41,996 nt of DNA from CBDUZS01 sp965371785. GTDB lineage: Bacteria; Fermentibacterota; Fermentibacteria; Fermentibacterales; JCC-6. Positions 6,792-15,028 of the stretch are shown here, piece by piece. The notes below the pieces were generated by a model, which was given only the letters and a program-made list of their open reading frames with translations, had not been told where the DNA came from and searched no databases. The stretch is taken from the NCBI GenBank assembly GCA_965371785.1, contig CBDUZS010000020.1:1-41996 (forward strand). The letters run 5' to 3'. The number at the start of each line of letters is the position of its first letter. Positions within the stretch are counted from its first letter, which is position 1. The position numbers and the translations under genes are program-made.

Positions 6792-8822
6792 TTGAAATCC
6801 CTGAGAGTTTCCGGGTACCTTGCAGCATTCATCTGTACGCTTGTTCTTGTTTCCGGTGTTCTTCACAGCCCCGGGGATGGTCCAATACCCGTCCTGGCGG
6901 CAATAGGGCTTCTGTCGGGTTCTGCAGTGACAGGGGTTCTCCTGCTAAGGCGGAAACGGGAAGTGGACAGACTGGTTCTCGTTTGGCTAAGCCTGGTAGT
7001 GATTGCGGGAGTACAACTTCTCGGCGGGTCCAGCGGTCCGGCTTATCCTGTCTACTTTCTTCTCCTCACCTGGATGGCGATTCCATCGATAAATGGACCG
7101 GTTATGGAGACAGGATGCGCCATAGGTCTCGTTTCGGTTATCCAGATAATACTGGACAGGTCCGGGCTGCTGCATTCATCGTTTTCTGCCGAGAACCTCT
7201 TCGGCAGCCTGATTCCTGCACTGGGCGCATTACTTGCACCTGCGATGTTCGGTATCGCAGTCGAATGGCTGGCGGACAGGAATCCTTCCGGAGCCGCATC
7301 ATCTTCGAAAAAGGAAACTGCGGCTCCCGTACCCACCCTTCCGGAAACGTTTGGTTTCCCGGTGGAAACGGCCAGAAGCCTTCTGCCTCTGCTCCACAGG
7401 AGAAGCGGAGCAGAGGCAAGCCTCCTGTTCGTAGTGCACGACGAGAACTCCTTTTTACTGGTTGATTACCTGGGCGGAGGAGGAATGATCGCGGACAGGT
7501 CACTGGTCCCGTCCTCACACTGGCTCTTCAGAAGGGTGTCGGAATCCTGGGATACCGCAGTTGAGGAAACGGTTGAGAAGGACCGGAATCCCGGAGATCC
7601 TCTGCCCTACTACCTTGATCCTCCCGAAACGGCACATGTTCTTGCCTTTCCGCTTCGAGACGGAGAAGCGCTCAGGGCAGTCTACGTCCTGGATTCAACC
7701 GAAAGCCCTTTCCCTCCGGACGTTATCGAGGATCTGCGTGATGCCGCAGGGATTCTCACCACGGCAACAAGAGACTCGGCAGGAGACCCTCTCAGTGCCA
7801 GCCCTGAGGGCTCATGGTTTTCGTCTCTGCTCATCCAGACTTACGATGCGGCGGAACTGAAGCAGATAATCCATGTTGTGACAAAACACCTTACTCAACT
7901 CATAGAAGGCGCTACCGTTACGATAGCAGTACTGGACGAGAAGGAGGAGAATATTCAGGTGTTCGAATCCCTTGGGAGGTTCAGCGGCAGGCGGAGCGGT
8001 CGAAGGTTTCCCATCGACTCGGGAGTTGCTGGATGGGTGATAAAGTACAGGGAGCTGGCGAAGAGAAACAGGATGAGAATGGGCGATAAAGCGGTAAGAA
8101 CCTTTTCCGAAACCGATGACCCCGAGAGAGAAGTCGGAAGCTGCTGTGCGGTCCCGCTCATGGCGAACTCCAGGGTACTGGGAGTTCTTATCCTTGAAAG
8201 AGAAGAGGATGACGGTTTCGGAAGAGACCACATGTACCTTCTCGAGGGAATATCCGGCCTGATGTCGCTTGCGGTCGAGCGGTTGTTTCTCGATTTCACA
8301 AGAAAGGACAAGGAGAGCCGGGACAGCCTGACGGGCCTGCCCATGATAGCCGAGTTCAACGAAAAACTCCTGGAAACAGTCAGGGATGTCAGACGTTATG
8401 GCAGGTCGGTTGCCGTTCTGGAAGTCGATATCGATCGTTTCGGTGATTTCAACCTTGAACAGGGATACAGAATTGGAGATCTCGTCCTGAAAGCATCCTC
8501 TCGAAGACTGGAATCCATTCTCGGAAGCGGCGCATCGATTGCCCGGGTAGGAGGCGATAGCTTTGGAGTATGTCTTCCCGATGCTGACCGTATTGCCGCC
8601 GAAGCCGTGGCTGAAAAGATTGCGGCATCGTTTTCCAACAAACCACTGGATGTCGACGGATCTCCAGTCTCCGTAACCGTGTCCATAGGAGGGTGCTGCT
8701 CACACACCGACAGAAAGATAATCAGACTTCCTCTGGAGGCTTCCCGATCACTCGAGCGCGCCAAACAGGATGGAACCGGAAAATGCCGGATCATCGAACT
8801 GGGTGCGTTCACCCTGGAGTAG
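6792..8822 (+). CDS. Membrane GAF protein with degenerate GGDEF (GGDSF) domain
   Basis: A 676-residue predicted signalling protein. The first ~170 residues hold four or more hydrophobic segments. Two GAF-like regions follow (around residues 190-340 and 350-490; the second contains the GVAGWVIKY and AVPLMANSRVLGVLIL GAF hallmarks). The C-terminus is a GGDEF fold beginning at DSLTGLP. The active-site loop reads GGDSF (residues 587-591) instead of GG(D/E)EF, and the upstream RxxD inhibitory site is absent. Known biochemistry of the family makes loss of the metal-binding glutamate likely to abolish diguanylate cyclase activity; a receptor or scaffold role is inference. I chose the TTG at 6792 because AAGGGGAGA lies about eight bases upstream; the in-frame ATG at 6600 would run through the tandem repeat and has no ribosome binding site. 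VanZ-like gene follows by five bases. Confidence 0.8.
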   Translation: MKSLRVSGYLAAFICTLVLVSGVLHSPGDGPIPVLAAIGLLSGSAVTGVLLLRRKREVDRLVLVWLSLVVIAGVQLLGGSSGPAYPVYFLLLTWMAIPSINGPVMETGCAIGLVSVIQIILDRSGLLHSSFSAENLFGSLIPALGALLAPAMFGIAVEWLADRNPSGAASSSKKETAAPVPTLPETFGFPVETARSLLPLLHRRSGAEASLLFVVHDENSFLLVDYLGGGGMIADRSLVPSSHWLFRRVSESWDTAVEETVEKDRNPGDPLPYYLDPPETAHVLAFPLRDGEALRAVYVLDSTESPFPPDVIEDLRDAAGILTTATRDSAGDPLSASPEGSWFSSLLIQTYDAAELKQIIHVVTKHLTQLIEGATVTIAVLDEKEENIQVFESLGRFSGRRSGRRFPIDSGVAGWVIKYRELAKRNRMRMGDKAVRTFSETDDPEREVGSCCAVPLMANSRVLGVLILEREEDDGFGRDHMYLLEGISGLMSLAVERLFLDFTRKDKESRDSLTGLPMIAEFNEKLLETVRDVRRYGRSVAVLEVDIDRFGDFNLEQGYRIGDLVLKASSRRLESILGSGASIARVGGDSFGVCLPDADRIAAEAVAEKIAASFSNKPLDVDGSPVSVTVSIGGCCSHTDRKIIRLPLEASRSLERAKQDGTGKCRIIELGAFTLE

Positions 8823-8827
8823 TTTCA

Positions 8828-9223
8828 ATGTCCAGATCGATCAGGGTTCCGATCAGGAGGTTGATACTCGTTCTATTCTCCGGAGGGATATTCTGGCTCA
8901 GCCATCAGCCCTCTCTCAGACTGATTCCTCCTCTTTTTCCGCTTCAGGACAAAGTTTTCCATGCCGGTGAGTTCTTCTTCCTCGGGATTGCCATCTACTT
9001 GAATCGGGATATCTTCGGACGCTGGAGGAAGTGGTTCCTGATGGCTCTGGCGGGAATATTGTGGGGTGCGATCGACGAGGTCCACCAGAGCTTCATTGTG
9101 GGAAGGGATTGCTCTACCGGTGATTTTCTGGCCGACTGTGTGGGAATTCTTGCCGCGCTCATCCTCCTGAGCCTCCGATCGGAAGGGAAAGTATCCGGTC
9201 ACTCCCCCCGTAGGATTGTATAA
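8828..9223 (+). CDS. VanZ-like integral membrane protein
   Basis: A 131-residue protein with the VanZ family pattern. The first hydrophobic segment (ILVLFSGGIFWLS) is followed by the DKVFHAGEFFFLG histidine motif. The second half holds AIDEVHQSFIVGRDCSTGDFLADCVG, matching the family's Ex-x-Q-x(4)-GR and D-x(3)-N/D signature. VanZ of enterococci confers low-level teicoplanin resistance, but most chromosomal members have no assigned role; envelope function is likely. The ATG at 8828 has GGAG nine bases upstream, inside the end of the preceding gene. The gap of five bases suggests co-transcription with the GAF/GGDSF gene. Confidence 0.85.
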   Translation: MSRSIRVPIRRLILVLFSGGIFWLSHQPSLRLIPPLFPLQDKVFHAGEFFFLGIAIYLNRDIFGRWRKWFLMALAGILWGAIDEVHQSFIVGRDCSTGDFLADCVGILAALILLSLRSEGKVSGHSPRRIV

Positions 9224-9276
9224 TGTATAGTTCCCTGACGAATGACGCGTGAAGCGGAAATATCAGTTGCTTCATC

Positions 9277-9313
9277 TTGACAGATTAATCTGTTGAGAGT
9301 AGGGTCTTATACT
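9277..9313 (+). promoter_or_regulatory. Candidate promoter with 14-bp palindrome upstream of the lipoprotein/LysM pair
   Basis: A perfect TTGACA (9277-9282) overlaps a perfect 14-base palindrome ACAGATTAATCTGT (9280-9293). A TATACT hexamer lies at 9308-9313. The distance between them is 25 bases, too long for a standard sigma-70 promoter. Either TATACT uses a weaker -35 (TTAATC at 9285-9290, 17-base spacing) with the palindrome as an operator across it, or TTGACA pairs with a poor -10 (TAGGGT at 9300-9305). The 182-base gap (9224-9405) before the well-translated lipoprotein makes a promoter here likely; which elements are used is uncertain. Confidence 0.4.
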
Positions 9314-9405
9314 TGAAAGTTCGCTTTTCCGAAACAAGGGGTCGGAAAAATATCAGTGTTCGAACAGAAACAGCAAACCGGAAGAATCGAGAGGAGGTAC
9401 CAGGT

Positions 9406-9681
9406 ATGCTAAAGACCAGAACTTTGTGGTTCTGTCTTGCCATCCTGACTGTGTCTCTGTTGCTTTCCGCTTGCGGCCCCAGTGCTGCTCAGCTCCGTGC
9501 CCGGGACGAGGCACGAGCTGCTGCACTGGCTGCAGAAGCCAGAGTACAGAGCCTTGAAAACGAATTTGTGACGCTCACGGACGAGATTCCCGAAAAGGAA
9601 GCCCTCATCGTCGAGCTCGAGGCGGAACTCGCCGAGCTTCAGGCTGAATATGAAGCTCTCGGCGGCGGTTCCCGTTACTAA
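9406..9681 (+). CDS. Small coiled-coil lipoprotein
   Basis: A 91-residue predicted lipoprotein. The signal peptide MLKTRTLWFCLAILTVSLLLSAC ends in a lipobox (LLSA, cysteine about position 23). Residues ~28-85 are an alanine/glutamate/leucine-rich helix with heptad spacing, predicted coiled coil. The tail is GGGSRY, almost the same as the GRGGSRY end of the next gene. The ATG at 9406 is preceded by AGGAGGT, a strong ribosome binding site; the in-frame ATG at 9313 would place the signal peptide internally. It resembles the short envelope lipoproteins (Lpp- or Pal-linker-like) that bridge outer membrane and peptidoglycan, but no specific homology is recognised. It lies 15 bases before the LysM gene and very probably shares an mRNA. 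Confidence 0.8.
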   Translation: MLKTRTLWFCLAILTVSLLLSACGPSAAQLRARDEARAAALAAEARVQSLENEFVTLTDEIPEKEALIVELEAELAELQAEYEALGGGSRY

Positions 9682-9696
9682 GGAAGGGGTAAAGAG

Positions 9697-10374
9697 ATGC
9701 GTAACGTGTTCATGCTTGCTCTGATTCTCTGCCTCGGCCTTGCTTCAACGGGTCTCGCAAAGACCTACAGTGCCGATGAACTGGCAGGATACACTCAGGC
9801 TGAAATCGAAGCCATGGGTGACAAGAACATCGATCTGCAGATAGCGTACTGGGAATGGAGACTGGCCGAGGCCAACCCCATCGTCGCAGAATGGGAATCC
9901 AAGGTCCAGCCTCTCAGAGATGCGGTTGCGATTCTCGATGCACGTATCGCTGAGCTGAGAGCTCAGATAGCTGAGCTCCGCGCAGAGATCACGAGACTCC
10001 GCAACGCCGGTGTCCTTCACAAGATTATCGAAGGTGAGTGCCTCTGGACAATAGCCTCCTACCACTACCACTTCGGCGATGGTTCCAAATGGCCCCTCAT
10101 CTACGAGCGCAACCGTGACACCATCAGTGACCCCAACCTCATCTTTGCCGGTCACACGCTCTGGGTCCCGGTTCCAATGCTTGGCTCATACACGGTCATC
10201 GAAGGCGACTTCCTCGGCAAAATTGCCGGCTACGATGTCGTCTACGGTGACAGAGGTATGTGGCCGCAGCTCTACGAGGGCAACAGGGACAAGATCAGTG
10301 ATCCAAACCTGATCTATCCCGGCTGGATCCTCAACATTCCTCGCACCGCAGGCAGAGGCGGAAGCCGCTACTAA
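9697..10374 (+). CDS. Secreted coiled-coil protein with two LysM domains
   Basis: A 225-residue exported protein. A signal peptide (residues 1-21, ending GLA) is followed by a helical region. A short coiled coil of repeated AELRAQI/AELRAEI (about 85-105) comes next, then two LysM-like modules. The first starts near HKIIEGECLWTIA and ends with AGHTLWVPV. The second starts near YTVIEGDFLGKIA and ends with YPGWILNIP. Both share a WPxxYExNRDxISDPNLI core and are longer than minimal LysM. LysM binds N-acetylglucosamine polymers, so attachment to peptidoglycan is likely. The C-terminus is GRGGSRY. The ATG at 9697 has GGAAGGGG upstream. With the preceding lipoprotein it forms a plausible outer-envelope tether, which is inference. 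Confidence 0.88.
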   Translation: MRNVFMLALILCLGLASTGLAKTYSADELAGYTQAEIEAMGDKNIDLQIAYWEWRLAEANPIVAEWESKVQPLRDAVAILDARIAELRAQIAELRAEITRLRNAGVLHKIIEGECLWTIASYHYHFGDGSKWPLIYERNRDTISDPNLIFAGHTLWVPVPMLGSYTVIEGDFLGKIAGYDVVYGDRGMWPQLYEGNRDKISDPNLIYPGWILNIPRTAGRGGSRY

Positions 10375-10390
10375 AGTGCAACCACACTCA

Positions 10391-10423
10391 GAGAAGCTCC
10401 CCGCGCAATGCGGGGAGCTTCTC
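10391..10423 (+). terminator. Perfect 14-bp stem-loop after the LysM gene, without U-tract
   Basis: GAGAAGCTCCCCGC (10391-10404) pairs perfectly with GCGGGGAGCTTCTC (10410-10423) across a five-base loop GCAAT. It starts 17 bases after the LysM stop. The stem is very strong, but the following bases (CTTCC) are not a U-run, so it may be a 3'-end stabiliser, a Rho-assisted terminator, or a symmetric barrier between the LysM unit and the phoH cluster. It argues against an upstream start for phoH at 10408. Confidence 0.65.
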
Positions 10424-10464
10424 CTTCCAGCGATACGAACGTTCCGGATAAAAGAAGCAGTAGA

Positions 10465-11409
10465 ATGAAGAATACGGAAACGAAGGCCGTTCCGCTGTCC
10501 GCCGAACAGGCACGGCGACTTCTCGGTCCGGGAGACGTGAACCTTAGAAAGATCTGTTCATCGCTGGAGGTAGCCGCAGTATATCGTAACGGCAGCCTTG
10601 TCTTTACGGGAAATGAAAGCTCCGTTTCAAGGGCACTTGCCGTTGTGGAGAGGCTGAGACAAGACATCCAGTCAAAGAAGAGCGTAAGCGAGCAGAGCCT
10701 GGAGAAAGCACTGGATTTCCCTGCATCGCATGACCAGTCACTGGAGATCAACGTTCCCGGCAAGGCGGGACGGATAATTCCAAAGACTCCGGGACAGGAG
10801 TACTACCTGCGATGCATGAGGGAGTGCGATGTCGTTTTCTGCATCGGTCCTGCAGGAACCGGCAAAACTTTTCTGGCCGTAGCGTCTGCGATTGCAGCTC
10901 TGAGAGATTCTGATGTTGAGCGTATCGTGGTAACAAGACCTGCAGTGGAAGCAGGGGAGAACCTGGGATTCCTGCCGGGAGACCTGCGGCAGAAGGTTGA
11001 TCCATACCTCAGACCGATATACGATGCCCTGAACGACACCCTCACGGCGGGAAGAGTCAACCGTTCCATGGCAAACGGAATCATAGAGGTGGCGCCGCTT
11101 GCCTACATGCGGGGCAGGACGCTCAACAACGCCTTCGTCATACTGGACGAAGCACAGAACACAACGCTGACGCAGATGAAGATGTTCCTGACAAGGCTTG
11201 GATACGGGTCGAAAGCTGTGGTAACGGGCGATATTACTCAGATAGATATCAAACCGTCATCTTCCTCGGGGCTTGTCAGAATTCAGAAAATACTCATGAA
11301 CACTCCCGGAATAGGGTTCATTTACCTTGACAAAGATGACGTGGTCCGTCACCCCCTGGTGCAGCGGATCATATCCGCATTCAACACGGCAGCCATCGAG
11401 GACGAATGA
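10465..11409 (+). CDS. phoH: PhoH-family P-loop ATPase
   Basis: A 314-residue cytoplasmic ATPase of the PhoH (PhoL/YbeZ) family, associated with RNA metabolism and ribosome maturation together with YbeY. It has an N-terminal small domain (about 1-95), then Walker A GPAGTGKTFLA, RPAVEAGENLGFLPGDL, the Walker B VILDEAQNTT, and VVTGDITQID. The ATG at 10465 avoids the hairpin at 10391-10423 and gives normal length; an ATG at 10408 would start inside that hairpin. The ribosome binding site (AGAAG) is modest. It is first gene of the phoH-pgpH-ybeY-corC-recO-glyS cluster, an order found widely in bacteria. Its stop overlaps the pgpH start as ATGA. Confidence 0.95.
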   Translation: MKNTETKAVPLSAEQARRLLGPGDVNLRKICSSLEVAAVYRNGSLVFTGNESSVSRALAVVERLRQDIQSKKSVSEQSLEKALDFPASHDQSLEINVPGKAGRIIPKTPGQEYYLRCMRECDVVFCIGPAGTGKTFLAVASAIAALRDSDVERIVVTRPAVEAGENLGFLPGDLRQKVDPYLRPIYDALNDTLTAGRVNRSMANGIIEVAPLAYMRGRTLNNAFVILDEAQNTTLTQMKMFLTRLGYGSKAVVTGDITQIDIKPSSSSGLVRIQKILMNTPGIGFIYLDKDDVVRHPLVQRIISAFNTAAIEDE

Positions 11410-13457
11410 AAAAGAATCTTATTCTCCCGGTGATCTCGATCGCTGTGTACATTACCGTTTACCTTCTCCTCTTCTCTCCGGGCCGACCTATGATTGATTT
11501 CGATATTTCACTGGGCGAGAGCCTGCCCGAGGGAATAATTTCCCCCGTCGAATTCGATGTCCCCCTGCCCGATGACGAGTATCAGTTAAGGAAAGAGGAT
11601 GCCGCAGCACTTGTTCCGGTATACCTCGAACGAGACTTCTCGGTTTTTCCCGATTTGTCAGAGGAAGTATTCACCTATCTTTCCCAGCAGTTAGACGACT
11701 CGCTCTTCGTTGATGGAGTGCTTGGAAAACTCTCGGGGATGTACGAAAAGGGCGTATTCGATCTCGCCCACGTGCGCCAAGTCTATTCGGGAGACGAAGC
11801 AGTTTTCCTTACGGATTCATCCGAGTCCCTTATCGCTCTGACTTCCCTTCACCATCTGGAGGAGGTTCGGAACGATCTCTCACTCACCCTCGGCGGGGGA
11901 GGGGTCAGCAGATCGGTGATCGGCGCGTCGGTGGTGCTTCTGCTTCCGAATGTGATCACGAACGAACCGGCCAGAAATACTGCGATCGACGTAGCCGTGG
12001 AAATGGTCAGCTCTGTGGATACTATCCTGTATCCAGGCGATACGCTGATTCCGCCCGGGGGAGTGGTTACCGGGTCTACACTGCGCATACTCAAGGCCCT
12101 GCGGGAATCCGACTCGGAACTGAGCAGCACACAGAGAATGAAGTACCTTGCCGGTCGAGCCCTGCTGATGGCAGGTCTTGCTTTGATGGCCCTGATCTAC
12201 GTGAGCGATCAGATGAAGCGGACATGGCGAGAGAGGAACAGGCTTCTTCTACTGGGCGTTATATGGCTCGCATCGCTGGCGGCAACGGGTCTTGTCTGGC
12301 TTCTGATTCGAGGAGCATACAGTTCCCCGTACGGATCGCTCGTTACCTTCGGTTCTGCACTGACCAGTATCTTCTTCAACAGAAAACATGCCCTGTTCTT
12401 CTCGATGCTCTTTGCTCTCGCACTGGGCGGAGCGCACCCGTATCCATTCACTTTCGTGCTGATAACCTTCGTGTCAGGATCGCTGGCGGGATACTTCGTC
12501 TGGGATCTTCGAAGGCGGAGCAGTGTCCCGCGCAGCATATCAGCCGCCGCCGTCGGCAGTATACTCGCCTGGGCAGCGATGGCTCTCCTGTCATCGGGTT
12601 CCGAAGGCAACGTCTGGTGGAGCAGCGTTATCGAGCTTGTAATAGCGCCAGTTATCGGTGTCGGTGCTGCCACTTCCGTCCTGTTGCCGCTGGAAAAAGC
12701 ATTCGGGGTTTACACCGTTCTGGCAATCGACGAGGTGAAGGACAGGCACCACCCTCTTCTCGAGAAGCTAAGCGAGAGGGCGATGGGAACCTGGCAGCAC
12801 TCTCAGGCAGTCGCGGACCTGGCGAGTGAGGCGGCCAGAGCAATCGGAGCCGATGCTGACCTTGCAGAGGCAGGGGGTCTGTTCCACGACGTGGGGAAAC
12901 TCAAAGCCCCGGAGTTCTTTGTAGAGAATCAGTCTCCTGACGAAGGGAACCCGCACGAGAGCATGGGTGCCGAAGAAAGCGCTAAAGTGATCATTGCCCA
13001 CGTTATTGACGGAGTCGAACTCGCCAGGAAACACAACCTGCCCGACTCCCTCATAAGGGTGATAGAACAGCACCATGGCGACAGCACAACAAGGTATTTC
13101 CTGGAGAAGGCAAGAAAACTTGCCGAGAATCCTGACGACATCGATATCTCTCTCTTCTCCTACAACGGACCCAGACCCGAGAGCACAGAGGCTGCGATCG
13201 TCATGCTTGCCGATTCGGTGAGCTCGGCAGTTCAGGCTCTCCCTGAAACATCCCCCGAAGCAGTATCGAGCACGGTAAAAAGGATAATCGAGGAAAAGGA
13301 CGTAGAAGGTCAGTTCGATGAATGTCATGTAACACGAGCTAACCTGAGGAAGATAGGCGAGACATTCCTCTCCGTTCTGAGAGGAAGGTATCATGAAAGG
13401 GTTACCGATTACCCGCATGGAGCAGAGGAATCTGACAATAGATCTGATCCCCGGTAA
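11406..13457 (+). CDS. pgpH: 7TM-HD domain phosphohydrolase, PgpH-type c-di-AMP phosphodiesterase
   Basis: A 683-residue membrane enzyme. TM1 (about 5-24) is followed by an exported 7TMR-HDED domain (to about 245), then about seven TM helices (256-440), then a cytoplasmic HD domain. That domain begins HPLLEKLSERAMGTWQHSQAVA and contains FHDVGKL, AHVIDGVELA and EQHHGD, the HD metal ligands. Characterised members hydrolyse c-di-AMP to pApA; no c-di-AMP cyclase lies in the window to confirm the substrate. The ATG at 11406 overlaps phoH by four bases. The final 65 bases also encode the start of ybeY in another frame, so the last ~20 residues (after GRYHERVTDY) may be poorly conserved. Confidence 0.93.
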   Translation: MKKNLILPVISIAVYITVYLLLFSPGRPMIDFDISLGESLPEGIISPVEFDVPLPDDEYQLRKEDAAALVPVYLERDFSVFPDLSEEVFTYLSQQLDDSLFVDGVLGKLSGMYEKGVFDLAHVRQVYSGDEAVFLTDSSESLIALTSLHHLEEVRNDLSLTLGGGGVSRSVIGASVVLLLPNVITNEPARNTAIDVAVEMVSSVDTILYPGDTLIPPGGVVTGSTLRILKALRESDSELSSTQRMKYLAGRALLMAGLALMALIYVSDQMKRTWRERNRLLLLGVIWLASLAATGLVWLLIRGAYSSPYGSLVTFGSALTSIFFNRKHALFFSMLFALALGGAHPYPFTFVLITFVSGSLAGYFVWDLRRRSSVPRSISAAAVGSILAWAAMALLSSGSEGNVWWSSVIELVIAPVIGVGAATSVLLPLEKAFGVYTVLAIDEVKDRHHPLLEKLSERAMGTWQHSQAVADLASEAARAIGADADLAEAGGLFHDVGKLKAPEFFVENQSPDEGNPHESMGAEESAKVIIAHVIDGVELARKHNLPDSLIRVIEQHHGDSTTRYFLEKARKLAENPDDIDISLFSYNGPRPESTEAAIVMLADSVSSAVQALPETSPEAVSSTVKRIIEEKDVEGQFDECHVTRANLRKIGETFLSVLRGRYHERVTDYPHGAEESDNRSDPR

Positions 13458-13815
13458 CACGGACATTGATCCCTCGTGGTTATCCGGGACCATCGAGCCG
13501 TTACTGAAGGGCAGAATCGAACTCGTAATCGTTGATCCGGGCTACATGAAAGTCCTCAACATGAGGTACAGGCACATCAACCGGTCAACCGACGTACTTG
13601 CCTTCGACCTTCGTGACGAGTTCTCCGGAGAGTATCCCGAGGGCGTTATCTACGTCGATGGCCGGCTCTATCCTCCTCTCGAGGATCTACTCGAGAGGAT
13701 CTATCACGGGTACCTTCATCTGAAAGGTTACAGGCACGAAACGGAGGAGGCGTCTGCAAGCATGAAAAAACTGGTCGCTGAGATGGTCAGAGAGACCGTA
13801 GAGGCTCCGCAATGA
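13393..13815 (+). CDS. ybeY: Endoribonuclease YbeY (rRNA maturation factor)
   Basis: Single-strand-specific metalloendoribonuclease needed for 16S rRNA 3'-end maturation and ribosome quality control; partner of PhoH-family proteins. The 140-residue protein has the NMRYRHINRSTDVLAFDL segment and the three-histidine zinc motif HGYLHLKGYRH (about residues 111-121). The loop preceding it is shorter than in E. coli. The ATG at 13393 has GAGAGGAAGG upstream and lies inside the pgpH coding region; a second in-frame ATG at 13417 is possible but lacks a good binding site. The stop overlaps the next gene as ATGA. Confidence 0.92.
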   Translation: MKGLPITRMEQRNLTIDLIPGNTDIDPSWLSGTIEPLLKGRIELVIVDPGYMKVLNMRYRHINRSTDVLAFDLRDEFSGEYPEGVIYVDGRLYPPLEDLLERIYHGYLHLKGYRHETEEASASMKKLVAEMVRETVEAPQ

Positions 13816-15026
13816 CACTGCTTGCACTTCTTCCCGTTCTGATCGGATCACTCCTTCTCTTCGTTTCCAGCGGTATACGAGCCGCTCTTCCCGCATTGAT
13901 CAGCGAGCAGGGGAGAGACCCCTCCGACCGAAGGAGGGTAGCGATAGAAAGACTCCGCATTCTCTGGCTTTCGCGTTTTGTGGGGGTGTTGCTCTCCGGT
14001 GCGGGAATCATTCTCGCAGCTTCGATGATAGAATCCGTCGATCGCTGGATTTCCCTTTCCGCCGGGGGGCTTGCGGTTTTCATGATCGCCGAGATACTGC
14101 CTGCCAGGCTAGGGCATTCCAGACCTGAAGACATGGAAAGGCTTCTGAAGATCCCGTTCATGGTGGTGAGGTTCCTTTTCTCGCTTCCTGTAATGGTCCT
14201 GCTCGGAAAGAGCAGAAACGATGAAGCTCTGTCGGGTGAGTGGGCGTTTACGCCTCCCGATCTCATGTGGCTCGAGCAGAGAAGGGAGAAGGGGGACCAG
14301 GAAGAATTCGAACAGGAACAGGAGTTGATGGATTCGATCCTGGATTTCTCGGACAAGATCGTAAGGGAGATAATGGTTCCCAGAATCGACATGAACTGTG
14401 TCGAGCTCTCTGACGATCTCAGTTCGGTTGTCAGGCATGTCAGACGGGTAGGGCATTCCAGGCTTCCGGTCTACAAAGAAAAGATCGACGATATCGCAGG
14501 AGTCCTCTACGCAAAGGATCTCATAACCGTGCTCGCAGGGAACTCCAACGGTTTCCTGATGAAAGAAATCCTCAGGGAAGCCTATTTCGTTCCCGAGTAC
14601 AAACGGATAGATGAGCTCTTCCGCGAGTTCCAGTCACACAGGATTCACATGGCGGTCGTAGTCGACGAGTACGGAGGTACTGCCGGACTCGTAACCCTGG
14701 AAGACATCGTAGAGGAGGTCTTCGGAGAGATCAGGGACGAGTATGACTCGGAAGCCCCTCTCGTGCAGTCTCTTGGCATGGGTGCTCACAGAGTCGATGC
14801 CAGGCTGTCAATCGATGATCTCAACGACATTCTCGATACCGAGTTCCAGGATATGGACTACGAATCGGTCGGGGGGATAGTATACTCAGCTCTCGGTCAC
14901 ATTCCCCGCCCGGGAGAGTCGGTAACTCTCCAGGGATTCAGGTTCACCGTTGACAAGGTCAGGGCTCAGAGAATCCTGCTCATAAAGGTGACACCTGCTC
15001 TGAAAGAGGACCGGGAACAGGAGTAG
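13812..15026 (+). CDS. CorC/HlyC-type membrane protein with paired CBS domains
   Basis: A 404-residue protein of the DUF21-CBS-CorC_HlyC class, implicated in Mg/Co or other ion transport. About four hydrophobic segments occupy residues 1-140 (weaker resemblance to DUF21 than typical). Two CBS motifs follow: IMVPRIDMNCVEL to VLYAKDLI, then AYFVPEYKRIDELF to VVVDEYGGTAGLVTLEDIVEEV. The C-terminal transporter-associated domain has VGGIVYSALGHIPRPGE and FTVDKV. Members often neighbour ybeY in bacterial genomes (e.g. E. coli ybeX/corC). The start overlaps the ybeY stop as ATGA; recO follows after two bases. Substrate is unknown. Confidence 0.9.
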   Translation: MTLLALLPVLIGSLLLFVSSGIRAALPALISEQGRDPSDRRRVAIERLRILWLSRFVGVLLSGAGIILAASMIESVDRWISLSAGGLAVFMIAEILPARLGHSRPEDMERLLKIPFMVVRFLFSLPVMVLLGKSRNDEALSGEWAFTPPDLMWLEQRREKGDQEEFEQEQELMDSILDFSDKIVREIMVPRIDMNCVELSDDLSSVVRHVRRVGHSRLPVYKEKIDDIAGVLYAKDLITVLAGNSNGFLMKEILREAYFVPEYKRIDELFREFQSHRIHMAVVVDEYGGTAGLVTLEDIVEEVFGEIRDEYDSEAPLVQSLGMGAHRVDARLSIDDLNDILDTEFQDMDYESVGGIVYSALGHIPRPGESVTLQGFRFTVDKVRAQRILLIKVTPALKEDREQE

Positions 15027-15028
15027 CC

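Noticed and set aside
14108..14461. Repeated TAGGGCATTCCAG within the CorC-like gene
   Set aside because: Two 13-base copies both encode part of GHS(R) in coding sequence; no flanking repeat, so likely chance.
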